Notes: generated from the letters alone by a model not told the origin. Numbered from the stretch's first letter, positions 1 through 7,985 are shown. The stretch: 43,761 nt of DNA from Sphingomonadales bacterium (GCA_018334165.1 JAGXTB010000022.1:1-43761); one strand, 5' to 3'. Numbers and translations are program-made.

Positions 1-660
1 GATACCGGGATCAACCGGCTGGGGCTGCCACTGGCCGACCTCAGCGATCCGGTAATCACCGGGCTGCAAGTCGACGTGCTGCATTCGCACCTGGCTTCGG
101 CGGACGAGGACGTCCCGCAAAACGAAGCGCAGCGCCTGCGCTGGCTGGAGGCGCAGGGCCTGGTCCAGCACCGCCGCGCCAGTCTGGCCAACAGCGCAGG
201 GATCGCGCTGGGCAGTGCCTATCACGGCCAACTGACCCGGCCTGGCATCGCGCTCTATGGCGGGGTGCCTTCAGCTGCGCTGGCGGGGCAGATCAAACAA
301 GTCGCCCAGCCCGAAGCTCAGGTGATCCAGACCCGCGAACTCGAGGCTGGCGACCAGATTGGCTACAACGCGACCTTCACGGCCGCCGAACCAATGCGCG
401 TCGGCGTGGTCAGCCTGGGCTATGCCGATGGCTATTTGCGCTGCTGGTCGGGCAAGGGTGCGATGTTGGCCGATGGGCTGCGCTTGCCGGTGCTGGGCCG
501 TGTCTCGATGGACATGACCGTGATCGATCTGAGCCATGCACCCCAAGTCGGCGAGGGGGATTGGCTGGCGCTGGACTATGACCTGCCCGCCGCATCGGCG
601 CTCACCGGGCTGTCCCAATATGAGCTGCTGACCTCGCTGGGCCGCCGTTTTCCGCGCTGA
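1..660 (+). CDS. alr: Alanine racemase, C-terminal part (5' end outside window)
   Basis: PLP enzyme that interconverts L- and D-alanine in the cytoplasm to supply D-Ala for peptidoglycan. The reading frame is open from base 1 and starts with DTGINRLG, the family's DTGMNRLG-type motif, so the gene is cut by the window edge and its PLP-lysine half is not visible. The visible 219 residues hold the end of the barrel and the C-terminal beta domain. That domain has the catalytic-tyrosine segment GYNATF, then VSLGYADGY and GRVSMDMTVID, all typical of Alr. It ends with TGA at 658-660. No U-tract terminator follows, only a TGC-rich palindromic stretch before phaR. Assignment is firm; choosing alr over a paralogue such as dadX is by default. 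Confidence 0.93.
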   Translation, partial: DTGINRLGLPLADLSDPVITGLQVDVLHSHLASADEDVPQNEAQRLRWLEAQGLVQHRRASLANSAGIALGSAYHGQLTRPGIALYGGVPSAALAGQIKQVAQPEAQVIQTRELEAGDQIGYNATFTAAEPMRVGVVSLGYADGYLRCWSGKGAMLADGLRLPVLGRVSMDMTVIDLSHAPQVGEGDWLALDYDLPAASALTGLSQYELLTSLGRRFPR

Positions 661-671
661 TGCTGCGCGCG

Positions 672-715
672 TGCTGCGCAGCATAGCGATGTTGCATTGC
701 ACCTATTGCAGGTGC
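672..715. promoter_or_regulatory. TGC-rich inverted repeats upstream of phaR (candidate PhaR operator)
   Basis: Two inverted repeats lie in the 98-base gap between alr and phaR. At 672-683 is a perfect 12-base palindrome, TGCTGCGCAGCA. At 699-715 the arms GCACCT and AGGTGC flank five bases, ATTGC. PhaR proteins of Paracoccus and Rhodobacter are known to bind TGC-rich or CTGC/GCAG motifs and to repress their own genes. Autoregulation here is therefore a reasonable inference, not something the sequence proves. The 672-683 palindrome could also act as a weak hairpin after alr. Confidence 0.4.
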
Positions 716-758
716 TAACGAAATGCCAAGGGGACGTCTCCCCTGCGGGATTACGGAC

Positions 759-1313
759 ATGAGCGACGCCAAGGGCGAAACGGTCATCATCAAGAAGTAC
801 GCCAACCGGCGGCTCTACAACACCAAGAGCTCGAGCTACATCACGCTCGATCACCTCGCGAAAATGACCCGCGAAGGCGTGGACTTCAAGGTTGTCGATG
901 CCAAGACAGGCGCTGACATCACCCATCAAATCCTCACGCAAATTATCATGGAAGAAGAAACCGTGCGCGGCGAACAGATGCTGCCGGTGAACTTCCTGCG
1001 CCAGTTGATCGGGATGTACGGCAATTCGATGCAGGGACTTGTCCCGCATTACCTCGAAGCCAGCATGGAACAGTTCCGTTCTAACCAGTCCAAGCTGCGC
1101 GAGGCGTTCGAATCGAGCCTAGCGGGCAACCCGCTGGCCAAGCTCGCCCAGCACAATTTGTCGATGTTCAAGGCGGCCGCTTCGGCGTTCGTGCCGGGCC
1201 TGACCGACGACAAGAATGCCCCCGCCGCCAAGAGCGAAAGCGACGAGATCGCCGCGCTGCGCAAGCAGATGGCCGAAATGCAGGCCAAGCTCGACAAGCT
1301 GGGCAAGGACTAG
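759..1313 (+). CDS. phaR: Polyhydroxyalkanoate synthesis repressor PhaR
   Basis: DNA-binding regulator that senses polyhydroxybutyrate and controls phasin and PHA genes. The 184-residue protein opens with the PHB accumulation regulator N-terminal domain: IIKKYANRRLYNTKSSSYIT at about residues 8-27, then LDHLAKMTREG and DFKVVDAKTGADIT. A second PHB_acc region (LRQLIGMYGNSMQGLVPHYLE) follows, and the protein ends in a predicted coiled coil (EIAALRKQMAEMQAKLDKLGKD). An in-frame ATG at 723 exists, but homology begins after the ATG at 759, which is chosen. TGC-rich palindromes upstream suggest autorepression. proS begins 50 bases downstream on the same strand. No PHA synthase or phasin gene is in view. 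Confidence 0.9.
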   Translation: MSDAKGETVIIKKYANRRLYNTKSSSYITLDHLAKMTREGVDFKVVDAKTGADITHQILTQIIMEEETVRGEQMLPVNFLRQLIGMYGNSMQGLVPHYLEASMEQFRSNQSKLREAFESSLAGNPLAKLAQHNLSMFKAAASAFVPGLTDDKNAPAAKSESDEIAALRKQMAEMQAKLDKLGKD

Positions 1314-1362
1314 TCCGCAGCAATCCTTGCCCCGCCGGGCCCAAGCCGCTATCGGCGCGGCC

Positions 1363-2895
1363 ATGAAGCACGCACTCACCGTCACTCGCCAAGAAGACTT
1401 CGCCGCCTGGTACCAGGAGGTCATCGCCGAGGCCGAAATGGCCGAAGAAAGCGGCGTGCGCGGCTGCATGGTGATCCGCCCGTGGGGCTATGGCATCTGG
1501 GAACGGATTCAGGCGCTGATGGACGCCCGGATCAAGGCGGCCGGCGTCGACAACTGCTATTTCCCGCTGTTCATTCCCTTGAGCTATTTCGCCAAGGAAG
1601 CCGAACACGTTGACGGCTTTGCCAAGGAAATGGCCGTGGTCACCCACCACCGCCTGATCCAGGACGGCAAGGGCGGGCTGGTACCGGACCCCGAAGCCAA
1701 GCTGGAAGAGCCGCTGATCGTGCGGCCCACGTCCGAGACCGTGATCGGCCAGGCGATGGCGCGCTGGATCCAGTCGTGGCGCGATCTGCCCTTGCTCACC
1801 AACCAGTGGGCCAATGTGGTGCGCTGGGAAATGCGCACCCGGATGTTCCTGCGCACCAGCGAGTTCCTCTGGCAGGAAGGCCACACCGCGCACGCCGACC
1901 GTGACGATGCAATGGCCGAAACGCTGCGCGCGCTCGAAATGTACCGCGCCTGCGCCGAGGATGATCTCGCGCTGCCGGTGCTTTACGGCGAAAAGCCCGA
2001 GCACGAACGCTTCCCCGGCGCGGTCGCGACCTATTCGATCGAAGCGATGATGCAGGATGGCAAGGCGCTCCAGGCCGGGACCAGCCATTACCTCGGTACC
2101 GGTTTCGCTGAAGCTGCCGGGATTCGCTATCAGGACAAGGAAGGCCAGCAGACGCTGTGCCACACCACCAGCTGGGGCGTTTCAACCCGCCTGATCGGCG
2201 GCGTGATCATGACCCACGGCGATGACGATGGGCTGCGCGTGCCGCCCGCGATCGCCCCGCACCAGGTGGTGATCCTGCCGATGCTGCGCGATGACGATGG
2301 CGACGAGGCCCTGCTGGCCTATTGCGAAGACCTGCGCCGCGCGCTCGCCGCGCAAACCGCGCTGAGCGAGCCAATCCGCGTGCTGCTTGACAAGCGGGCC
2401 GGCAAGGCCACGCAAAAGCGCTGGGGCTGGGTCAAGAAGGGCGTGCCGCTGATCCTCGAGATTGGTGGGCGCGATGCCGCTGGCGGGCAGGTTTCGGTGG
2501 TCCGCCGTGACCGGCTTTACCGCGAGGACGGCAAGGTCAATTTCGCCGGGCAAGACAAGGATGCGTTCCTTGGTGCCGCCGCTGCGGAACTCGAAGACCT
2601 CCAGCATTCGCTCTACACACAGGCCAAGGCGCACCGCGACGCCAACATCCGCCGCGATGTGACCGACATGGCCGAGCTCGAAGCCCACTTCGCCGAAGGC
2701 AACCGCTATCCGGGCTGGGTTGAATTGGCCTGGTCGCGCCCCACCGGCGCCGCGCTCGAGGCCGTGGTGCAGAAACTGAAAGCGCTCAAGCTCACCGTGC
2801 GCAACACCCCGCTGGGCGGTGAGCCGGTTTCCGGCACCTGCATGTTTACGGGCGAACCAGCTGTCGAACGGATCTACGTGGCGCGGGCTTACTGA
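1363..2895 (+). CDS. proS: Prolyl-tRNA synthetase, eukaryote/archaea-like type
   Basis: Class II aminoacyl-tRNA synthetase that charges tRNA-Pro. The 510-residue product looks like the eukaryote/archaea-type enzyme rather than the long E. coli type with an editing insertion. It has VIRPWGYGIWERIQ and EHVDGFAKEMAVVTH early, RPTSETVIGQAMARWI and motif 2 WEMRTRMFLRTSEFLWQEGH in the middle, and motif 3 GVSTRLIGGVIMTHGDDDGL. A class II anticodon-binding domain follows (APHQVVILPML, LLDKRAGKATQKRWGW). It ends with a C-terminal tyrosine (YVARAY), as in that type. The start is ATG 1363; the open frame further upstream overlaps phaR and is not homologous. The gene stops just before a palindromic repeat that fills the gap to rnr. 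Confidence 0.95.
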   Translation: MKHALTVTRQEDFAAWYQEVIAEAEMAEESGVRGCMVIRPWGYGIWERIQALMDARIKAAGVDNCYFPLFIPLSYFAKEAEHVDGFAKEMAVVTHHRLIQDGKGGLVPDPEAKLEEPLIVRPTSETVIGQAMARWIQSWRDLPLLTNQWANVVRWEMRTRMFLRTSEFLWQEGHTAHADRDDAMAETLRALEMYRACAEDDLALPVLYGEKPEHERFPGAVATYSIEAMMQDGKALQAGTSHYLGTGFAEAAGIRYQDKEGQQTLCHTTSWGVSTRLIGGVIMTHGDDDGLRVPPAIAPHQVVILPMLRDDDGDEALLAYCEDLRRALAAQTALSEPIRVLLDKRAGKATQKRWGWVKKGVPLILEIGGRDAAGGQVSVVRRDRLYREDGKVNFAGQDKDAFLGAAAAELEDLQHSLYTQAKAHRDANIRRDVTDMAELEAHFAEGNRYPGWVELAWSRPTGAALEAVVQKLKALKLTVRNTPLGGEPVSGTCMFTGEPAVERIYVARAY

Positions 2896-2903
2896 TGGTT
2901 GAT

Positions 2904-3037
2904 TCACGCGGAGACGCGGAGACGCGGAGGAGTAGGGAGGAATCTGCTGCGCCGCAGGCTTTCTCCTTCGAGCTTCCCGATCGTTTGGCGGCTGCGCCGA
3001 AAGCAAGGCATCTCCGCGTCTCCGCGCCTCCGCGTGA
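2904..3037. repeat. Inverted-repeat element between proS and rnr
   Basis: Two 26-base arms, 2904-2929 and 3012-3037, are reverse complements with one mismatch. Each is built from a short GCGGAGAC-type tandem unit (TCACGCGGAGACGCGGAGAC at the left end). The 82-base centre contains a CTGCGCC-rich smaller hairpin. The arrangement resembles a miniature inverted-repeat or REP-like element and is not coding. It occupies almost the whole proS-rnr gap and ends 6 bases before the rnr ATG, so it lies over the place where the rnr ribosome-binding site should be. Confidence 0.75.
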
Positions 3038-3043
3038 CATTTC

Positions 3044-5371
3044 ATGACTCGCAGAGTCACACCCGGCCTGCCCAGCCGCCAGCAGATCCTGGACCTTATC
3101 GCCGCAAGCGCCGATCCGGTTGGCAAGCGTGAGATTTCGCGTGCCTTCGGGCTGAAGGGGCAGGAAAAGATCGCGCTCAAGGCGCTGCTCAAGGACATGG
3201 CCGAGGAAGGCCTGATCGACGGCAACCGCACCGCGTTCCACCGGATGGGCGGCGTGCCCAAGGTCACGGTCCTGCGAGTGGTGGAAATTGAGGATGGCGA
3301 GGCCGTGGCGGTGCCCGACAGCTGGACGCCCGACGATGCCTCGGTTCCGCCGCGCCTGCGGCTGCGCGAGAAGGGCCGGGGTTCCGCGCTGCGTTCGGGC
3401 GACCGCGTGCTGGCCCGCACCGAGGAGACCGCGACCGGCTGGATCGCGCATCCGATGAAAAAGCTTCCCGCCCATGCCGACCAGATCATGGGCGTGGTCG
3501 AGATCGACAAGACCGGCAAAGGCTGGCTCGCGCCGGTGGACAAGCGCGAGCGTCATTCGCAGGTCATCGCCGACCTGGGCGGGGCCGAGGAGGGCCAGCT
3601 GGTACTGGCGGAGCCAGTCGGACGCAGTCCGCGTTCAGGGGTCAAGGTCACCACCGTGCTGGGCGATCCGCTGGCGCCCAAGGCCTTCAGCCTGATCGCG
3701 ATCCACAAGCACGGTATCCCTTTCGCTTTCGCGCCCGAAACGGTGGACGAGGCGCATGTCGCCGCCAAATTGCCGCTCAGCGTTGAGACCCGCGAAGACC
3801 TGCGCCACCTGCCGATCGTCGCGATCGATCCCAGCGATGCCCGCGACCATGACGATGCGATCTGGGCCGAACCCGACGGCGAGGGCGGATTCCGCGCGCT
3901 GGTGGCGATCGCCGATGTCAGCTTCTACGTCCGCCCCGGCGGCGCGATTGACCGCGATGCCAGGAAGCGCGGCAATTCGGTCTATTTCCCCGACCGGGTG
4001 GTGCCGATGCTGCCCGAAGTGCTCTCGGCCGATGTCTGCTCGCTCAAGGCCGGGGAGCCTCGGGCGGCGATGGCTTGCCACCTGAAAATCGCTGCCGATG
4101 GCCGGGTGACGTCATGGCGTTTCACCCGCGCAATTGTGCAAATTCATGAGGTTATCGCCTACGAAGAGGCGCAAAGGCGCATTGATTCAGCCCAAAGTCC
4201 CGTTCGTGTCGAGCGAAGTCGAGACACCGCGCCAGGCATCTCGACTTCGCTCGATGCGAACGGAGGTGGGGTAGGAACCAACGTTCTCCAGAACCTCTGG
4301 GCGGCCTGGGCCGCGCTGGAGCAGGCCCGCAAGGCCCGCGATCCGCTCGACCTCGACTTGCCCGAGCGCCGGGTGGTGCTGGACGAGCACGGCAAGATCA
4401 AGGAAATCGCGCTGCGCGAACGGCTTGATGCGCACCGGGTGGTCGAAGATTTCATGATCGCCGCCAATGTCGCGGCAGCCAAGGCGCTCGAAGCCAAGGT
4501 CGCCCCAGTGGTCTATCGCTTGCACGAGCCGCCCAGCCGCGAAAAGCTGGTTGCGCTCAAGGACTACCTCGCAACCTTCGACAAGAAGCTCTCGCTGGGC
4601 CAGGTTGTCACTCCCAGCTTATTCAACCGGATGATGAAGGATATCTCCGATGAGTCTGAAAAAGCTCTGATTATGGAGGCCGTGCTGCGCAGCCAGACTC
4701 AGGCCTACTACGGCCCGCGCAACATGGGACACTTCGGACTTTCGCTGGGCAGCTACGCGCACTTCACTTCACCGATCCGGCGCTATTCGGACCTGCTGGT
4801 CCACCGCGCGCTGGTCGATGCCTATGGGCTCGAGCAACCCAAGCCCAAGGCCGACCTTCCGCCCACCAGTGGCCTTGCCGAGCGCGACCGCGCCGATCTC
4901 AGCCGCGTGTCCGATGCGATCAGCCAGGCCGAACGCCGCGCAATGATGGCTGAGCGCGAAACCATCGACCGCTATGTCGCGGCCTGGCTCGCCTCGCGGA
5001 TCGGCGAAGTGTTTGAATGCCGGATCACCGGAGTCCAGCGTTTCGGCCTGTTCGCAACGATCATTGCGCTGGGCGGTGATGGCCTGGTTCCGGTCTCGGT
5101 GCTGGGCGATGAACGTTTCTTCCACGACGAGAAAAGCCACGTGCTCGAAGGCGAGCAGACCGGCACGAAGTTCGTGCTGGGCGGCCGACTTCGGCTGCGA
5201 TTGGCCGAAGCCAATCCGCTGACCGGCGCGCTCAAGTTCGAGCCCGAGGAGAGTTCAGGCGGACGGATAGAACCGCGCGGCAAGCCTTTGCCACTCCATA
5301 AAAAAGGCAAGCACCTGGCCGGGCAACGTGGCCGCCCCGGAAATATCCGTCATCAGGGCAAGCGGCGCTAG
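3044..5371 (+). CDS. rnr: Ribonuclease R
   Basis: 3'-5' processive exoribonuclease of the RNase II/R family that degrades structured RNA, defective rRNA and mRNA. The 775-residue protein has a helical N-terminal region (LPSRQQILDLIAAS), cold-shock-like RNA-binding domains, and the RNB catalytic domain with DPSDARDHDDA at residues 262-272, whose acidic residues bind Mg2+. Next come the C-terminal RNB segments (AYYGPRNMGHFGLSLGSYAHFTSPIRRYSDLLVHR), an S1 domain from about residue 655, and a basic tail. The odd feature is residues 386-407, encoded by a 64-base palindromic repeat inside the RNB domain; the conserved sequence resumes at NLWAAWAALEQA. The start ATG 3044 has no clear Shine-Dalgarno because a repeat element sits directly upstream. 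The stop overlaps the convergent usp stop. Confidence 0.95.
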   Translation: MTRRVTPGLPSRQQILDLIAASADPVGKREISRAFGLKGQEKIALKALLKDMAEEGLIDGNRTAFHRMGGVPKVTVLRVVEIEDGEAVAVPDSWTPDDASVPPRLRLREKGRGSALRSGDRVLARTEETATGWIAHPMKKLPAHADQIMGVVEIDKTGKGWLAPVDKRERHSQVIADLGGAEEGQLVLAEPVGRSPRSGVKVTTVLGDPLAPKAFSLIAIHKHGIPFAFAPETVDEAHVAAKLPLSVETREDLRHLPIVAIDPSDARDHDDAIWAEPDGEGGFRALVAIADVSFYVRPGGAIDRDARKRGNSVYFPDRVVPMLPEVLSADVCSLKAGEPRAAMACHLKIAADGRVTSWRFTRAIVQIHEVIAYEEAQRRIDSAQSPVRVERSRDTAPGISTSLDANGGGVGTNVLQNLWAAWAALEQARKARDPLDLDLPERRVVLDEHGKIKEIALRERLDAHRVVEDFMIAANVAAAKALEAKVAPVVYRLHEPPSREKLVALKDYLATFDKKLSLGQVVTPSLFNRMMKDISDESEKALIMEAVLRSQTQAYYGPRNMGHFGLSLGSYAHFTSPIRRYSDLLVHRALVDAYGLEQPKPKADLPPTSGLAERDRADLSRVSDAISQAERRAMMAERETIDRYVAAWLASRIGEVFECRITGVQRFGLFATIIALGGDGLVPVSVLGDERFFHDEKSHVLEGEQTGTKFVLGGRLRLRLAEANPLTGALKFEPEESSGGRIEPRGKPLPLHKKGKHLAGQRGRPGNIRHQGKRR
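4200..4263. repeat. Palindromic repeat inside the rnr coding sequence (copy 1)
   Basis: Arms 4200-4225 and 4238-4263 are reverse complements at 23 of 26 positions, with a 12-base centre. The core is TCGAGCGAAGTCGAGA and its complement. The element is read through in the rnr frame as VRVERSRDTA...STSLDANG. Copy 2 at 20702-20767 is the same element in reverse orientation: the TGTC-type and CATC-type arms swap places and the loop is nearly identical. From memory, in-frame fragments of this repeat type are common in sphingomonad proteins. Confidence 0.88.
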
Positions 5372-5820
5372 CTCAGCTGCTCAAGGCCGGCTTCATCGAG
5401 CCCGCCGGGAATGACATAAACCGGGCAAGGCAGCTGCCCTGCGGTTGCAGCAAAGTGGGAGACCAGCGGACCAGGGCCGCCGCTGCTGGCCGCGCCAAGT
5501 ACCAGCGCCGAAACTTCGGGATGCTCGGCCAGGTAGTCGCGCACAACGCTGACCCCGTCGCCTTGCTTGACCGCGATTACCGGAGCCTTGCCGCCATCGC
5601 CCAGCAGCGAGCCCGCGGCTGCGGTCACCAGCGCCTCGGCCCGCAAGCGGGCCTCTTCCTCGATCGTGGCCTGGATTCCGCCGAAAGCCACGAATTGCTG
5701 GCGCGGGACCAGCGCCAGCAAGTGTACCGTGCCGCCGGTGCGCTGCGCCCGCCGCGCGGCAAAGCGCAGCGCCAGGCTGGCCTCATCGGTTTCGTCCATG
5801 ATCACCAGGTAAACGCGCAT
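5368..5820 (-). CDS. Universal stress protein (UspA family)
   Basis: Single-domain Usp protein of 150 residues, cytoplasmic, probably nucleotide-binding and induced in stress. The start gives MRVYLVIMDETDEASLALRFAARRA, a typical Usp opening beta strand and helix. The centre has TVHLLALVP and ALVLGAASSGGPGPLVSHFA, then the closing strand CPVYVIPGG. The GxxG-9x-G(S/T) ATP motif is only approximately kept, so ATP binding is uncertain. The start ATG (complement 5818-5820) lies 126 bases from pdhC, which diverges. The stop TAG shares the palindromic CTAG with the rnr stop, so the two genes converge with a 4-base overlap and no room for a terminator. Confidence 0.85.
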   Translation of the reverse strand: MRVYLVIMDETDEASLALRFAARRAQRTGGTVHLLALVPRQQFVAFGGIQATIEEEARLRAEALVTAAAGSLLGDGGKAPVIAVKQGDGVSVVRDYLAEHPEVSALVLGAASSGGPGPLVSHFAATAGQLPCPVYVIPGGLDEAGLEQLS

Positions 5821-5904
5821 GGCTGTTCCCCCCATCGGCGCGATATCTGCTACAAACGTATTCTGCGCAAGCATCTTGCCGAGAGCCGACATTTTGGCCA
5901 GAGA

Positions 5905-5929
5905 TGGTGCGTTACTTAGCCTTGCACCA
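5905..5929. promoter_or_regulatory. Inverted repeat upstream of pdhC
   Basis: TGGTGC at 5905-5910 and GCACCA at 5924-5929 form a perfect 6-base inverted repeat with a 13-base spacer, ending 17 bases before the pdhC start in the 126-base usp/pdhC divergent gap. It could be an operator or a leader hairpin. No regulator can be named from the sequence. Confidence 0.3.
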
Positions 5930-5946
5930 GGGACCAGTCGCCAGCC

Positions 5947-7188
5947 ATGCCGATCGCCATCAAGATGCCCGCGCTTTCGCCGACCATGGAGGAAGGCACG
6001 CTCGCCAAATGGCTGGTCAAAGTGGGCGACAAGGTCTCCTCGGGCGATATCATGGCCGAGATCGAGACCGACAAGGCGACGATGGAATTCGAAGCCGTCG
6101 ATGAAGGCGTGATTACCGCGATCGAAGTGGCCGAAGGCACCGAAGGCGTGAAGGTTGGCACGGTGATCGCCATGCTGGCGGGCGATGACGAGGATGCGAG
6201 CGCGGCTCCGGCACCCAAAGCAGCGCCCAAGCCGGCTGAAACCGCGCCGGTGCCTGCGCCTGCGCCTGCGGCAGTCCCCACTCCTGCGGCGCCGATATCG
6301 CAAGGCGAGCGCGTGATCGCCTCTCCCTTGGCCAAGCGGATCGCCGAGCAAAAGGGCGTCGATCTGAAAGGCGTTCAGGGATCCGGCCCCGGCGGCCGGA
6401 TCGTCAAGGCCGATGTCGCAGGGGCCCAGTCCGGGGCAGTGGCTCCCGCTGTCAGTGCCGCAGCCCCGGCACCGGCCGCGCCGACGTCTGACTTCGGCAT
6501 CCCTTACGAAGCCGAAAAGCTGGGCAACGTCCGCAAGGTTATCGCGCGCCGTCTGACCGAGGCCAAGCAGACCATTCCGCACATCTACCTGACTGTCGAT
6601 GTCCGGCTCGATGCCTTGCTCAAGCTGCGCGGTGAACTGAACAAGGCACTTGAAGCTGACGGCGTAAAGCTTTCAGTCAATGATCTTTTGATCAAGGCAC
6701 TGGCCAAGGCGCTGATCCGCGTGCCCAAGTGCAACGTCAGCTTTGCCGGAGACGAGCTGCGCAAATACAGCCGCGCCGATATCTCGGTCGCAGTGGCCGC
6801 GCCTTCGGGGCTGATCACGCCGATCGTGTTCGATGCCGCGACCAAGGGCGTCGCCCAGATCAGCACCGAAATGAAGGCGCTGGCCGACAAGGCCAAGGCC
6901 GGCAAGCTTCAGCCGCTCGAGTTCCAGGGCGGAACCGCCAGCCTGTCCAACCTCGGCATGTTCGGGATCAAGCAGTTCGACGCGGTGATCAACCCGCCGC
7001 AGGGCATGATCATGGCGGTCGGGGCGGGGGAACAGCGGCCTTATGTGGTCGATGGCGCACTGTCGGTCGCCAGCGTGATGTCTGCCACCGGCAGCTTTGA
7101 CCACCGTGCAATCGACGGGGCCGATGGGGCGCAGCTGATGCAGGCGTTCAAGGACCTGGTGGAGAACCCGTTGGGGCTGCTCGCATGA
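5947..7188 (+). CDS. pdhC: Pyruvate dehydrogenase E2, dihydrolipoamide acetyltransferase
   Basis: E2 core of the pyruvate dehydrogenase complex; it moves the acetyl group from E1 onto CoA via a lipoyl arm. In 413 residues it has one lipoyl domain ([20 protein letters not shown], lipoyl Lys43 in ETDKATME), an Ala/Pro-rich linker (about 85-115), a peripheral subunit-binding domain ([20 protein letters not shown]), a second Ala/Pro linker, and the acyltransferase domain ending with DHRAIDG (His386, Asp390). [20 protein letters not shown] marks the start of the catalytic domain and is PDH-type. E1 genes are not adjacent. lpd lies 857 bases downstream, after an unrelated outer-membrane gene. LipA, which makes the cofactor, is encoded at 42018-42950. 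The start ATG 5947 has a weak ribosome-binding site. Confidence 0.94.
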   Translation: MPIAIKMPALSPTMEEGTLAKWLVKVGDKVSSGDIMAEIETDKATMEFEAVDEGVITAIEVAEGTEGVKVGTVIAMLAGDDEDASAAPAPKAAPKPAETAPVPAPAPAAVPTPAAPISQGERVIASPLAKRIAEQKGVDLKGVQGSGPGGRIVKADVAGAQSGAVAPAVSAAAPAPAAPTSDFGIPYEAEKLGNVRKVIARRLTEAKQTIPHIYLTVDVRLDALLKLRGELNKALEADGVKLSVNDLLIKALAKALIRVPKCNVSFAGDELRKYSRADISVAVAAPSGLITPIVFDAATKGVAQISTEMKALADKAKAGKLQPLEFQGGTASLSNLGMFGIKQFDAVINPPQGMIMAVGAGEQRPYVVDGALSVASVMSATGSFDHRAIDGADGAQLMQAFKDLVENPLGLLA

Positions 7189-7273
7189 CAACCGCGGACA
7201 AGCTCAAAGGGTGGCCTAACTGCCACACAAATTTTGAGATTTGCCTTCGCGCCCGGCAAGCGGTGCCGTCACC

Positions 7274-7301
7274 TTGTCAACTAAACCTGACTTGATACTA
7301 A
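7274..7301 (+). promoter_or_regulatory. Candidate sigma70-type promoter for the outer-membrane gene
   Basis: TTGTCA at 7274-7279 and TACTAA at 7296-7301 are separated by 16 bases, about 40 bases before the ATG at 7343. A good Shine-Dalgarno, GGAGGA, is at 7331-7336. The hexamers are a partial match to the consensus, so this is a weak prediction. It would give the membrane-protein gene its own transcript, independent of pdhC. Confidence 0.3.
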
Positions 7302-7342
7302 GTCTCCAGCGCCACACAGGTGACGCCATCGGAGGATATTTT

Positions 7343-7984
7343 ATGCGGAAATTGCTTTTTGCAGCATTTGTACTGGGCGCGACACCGGCTTTTGCCGATG
7401 CGGGTGAGGAGCCCAAAGTTGGCGGGATGCGGATCGAGGTTCACGCCGGGATCGAGCGTCCGAACCTGAGCGATACCCAGGGCGGGACCACCTATGTCGC
7501 CTCGCTGGGTTCGGGCTTCGTCTATGGCGCCGAAATCGGCTATGACGTGAAGGTCTCTGAGACGGTCACGGTCGGACCCTATCTCAGCTTTGATGCTGGC
7601 GGTGCCAACAAGTGTGAGAACTACACCGATCCGGGCGTGAACGGGCAAGTGTGCTTCAAGTCGAAGTCCGACCTGTCGGTTGGCCTGCGCGGGGCCGCGC
7701 GGCTTGGCAGCAAGACCGAGCTCTACCTGGGGCTGGGCTATGACGTGTTCGACACTGACTTCACCATTGTCGAGCGCAATTCGGTGACCAACGCCGTGGT
7801 GTTCAACTATGCCGCCACCGAAAACCGCAAGGGCATTGGCGTCAGCTTTGGCGGGAACTACGATCTCTCGCGAAACATGTATATCGGCCTGGGCATGCGG
7901 GTTTCTGAACTGGGTGATTTTGAAGGCTCGGGGTTCAAACTCCAGCGTTTCCAGGGCCACGCGACCCTCGGATTCCGGTTCTAA
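7343..7984 (+). CDS. Outer-membrane beta-barrel protein (opacity/OmpW-like size)
   Basis: Exported protein of 213 residues. The signal peptide is MRKLLFAAFVLGATPAFA with cleavage after AFA. The mature chain has alternating strands typical of an 8-stranded barrel: VGGMRIEVHAGIERPNL, FVYGAEIGYDVKVSE, TVTVGPYLSFDAGG, LSVGLRGAARLGSKTELYLGLGYDV. It ends in a phenylalanine-final strand, GHATLGFRF, the usual outer-membrane targeting signal. Two cysteines (KCENYTDPG, VCFKSKS) may form a loop disulfide. ATG 7343 is chosen because it follows GGAGGA and starts the signal peptide. The gene sits between pdhC and lpd. No specific function is recognised. Confidence 0.8.
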   Translation: MRKLLFAAFVLGATPAFADAGEEPKVGGMRIEVHAGIERPNLSDTQGGTTYVASLGSGFVYGAEIGYDVKVSETVTVGPYLSFDAGGANKCENYTDPGVNGQVCFKSKSDLSVGLRGAARLGSKTELYLGLGYDVFDTDFTIVERNSVTNAVVFNYAATENRKGIGVSFGGNYDLSRNMYIGLGMRVSELGDFEGSGFKLQRFQGHATLGFRF

Positions 7985-7985
7985 T

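Noticed and set aside
2904-2929. Short tandem GCGGAGAC units as a possible CRISPR
   Set aside because: Units are 8 bases without spacers and form arms of an inverted repeat; no cas genes are present.
2182-3543. Minus-strand open frame spanning the end of proS, the repeat and the start of rnr
   Set aside because: It crosses two firm plus-strand genes and a non-coding repeat and shows no homology or signal.
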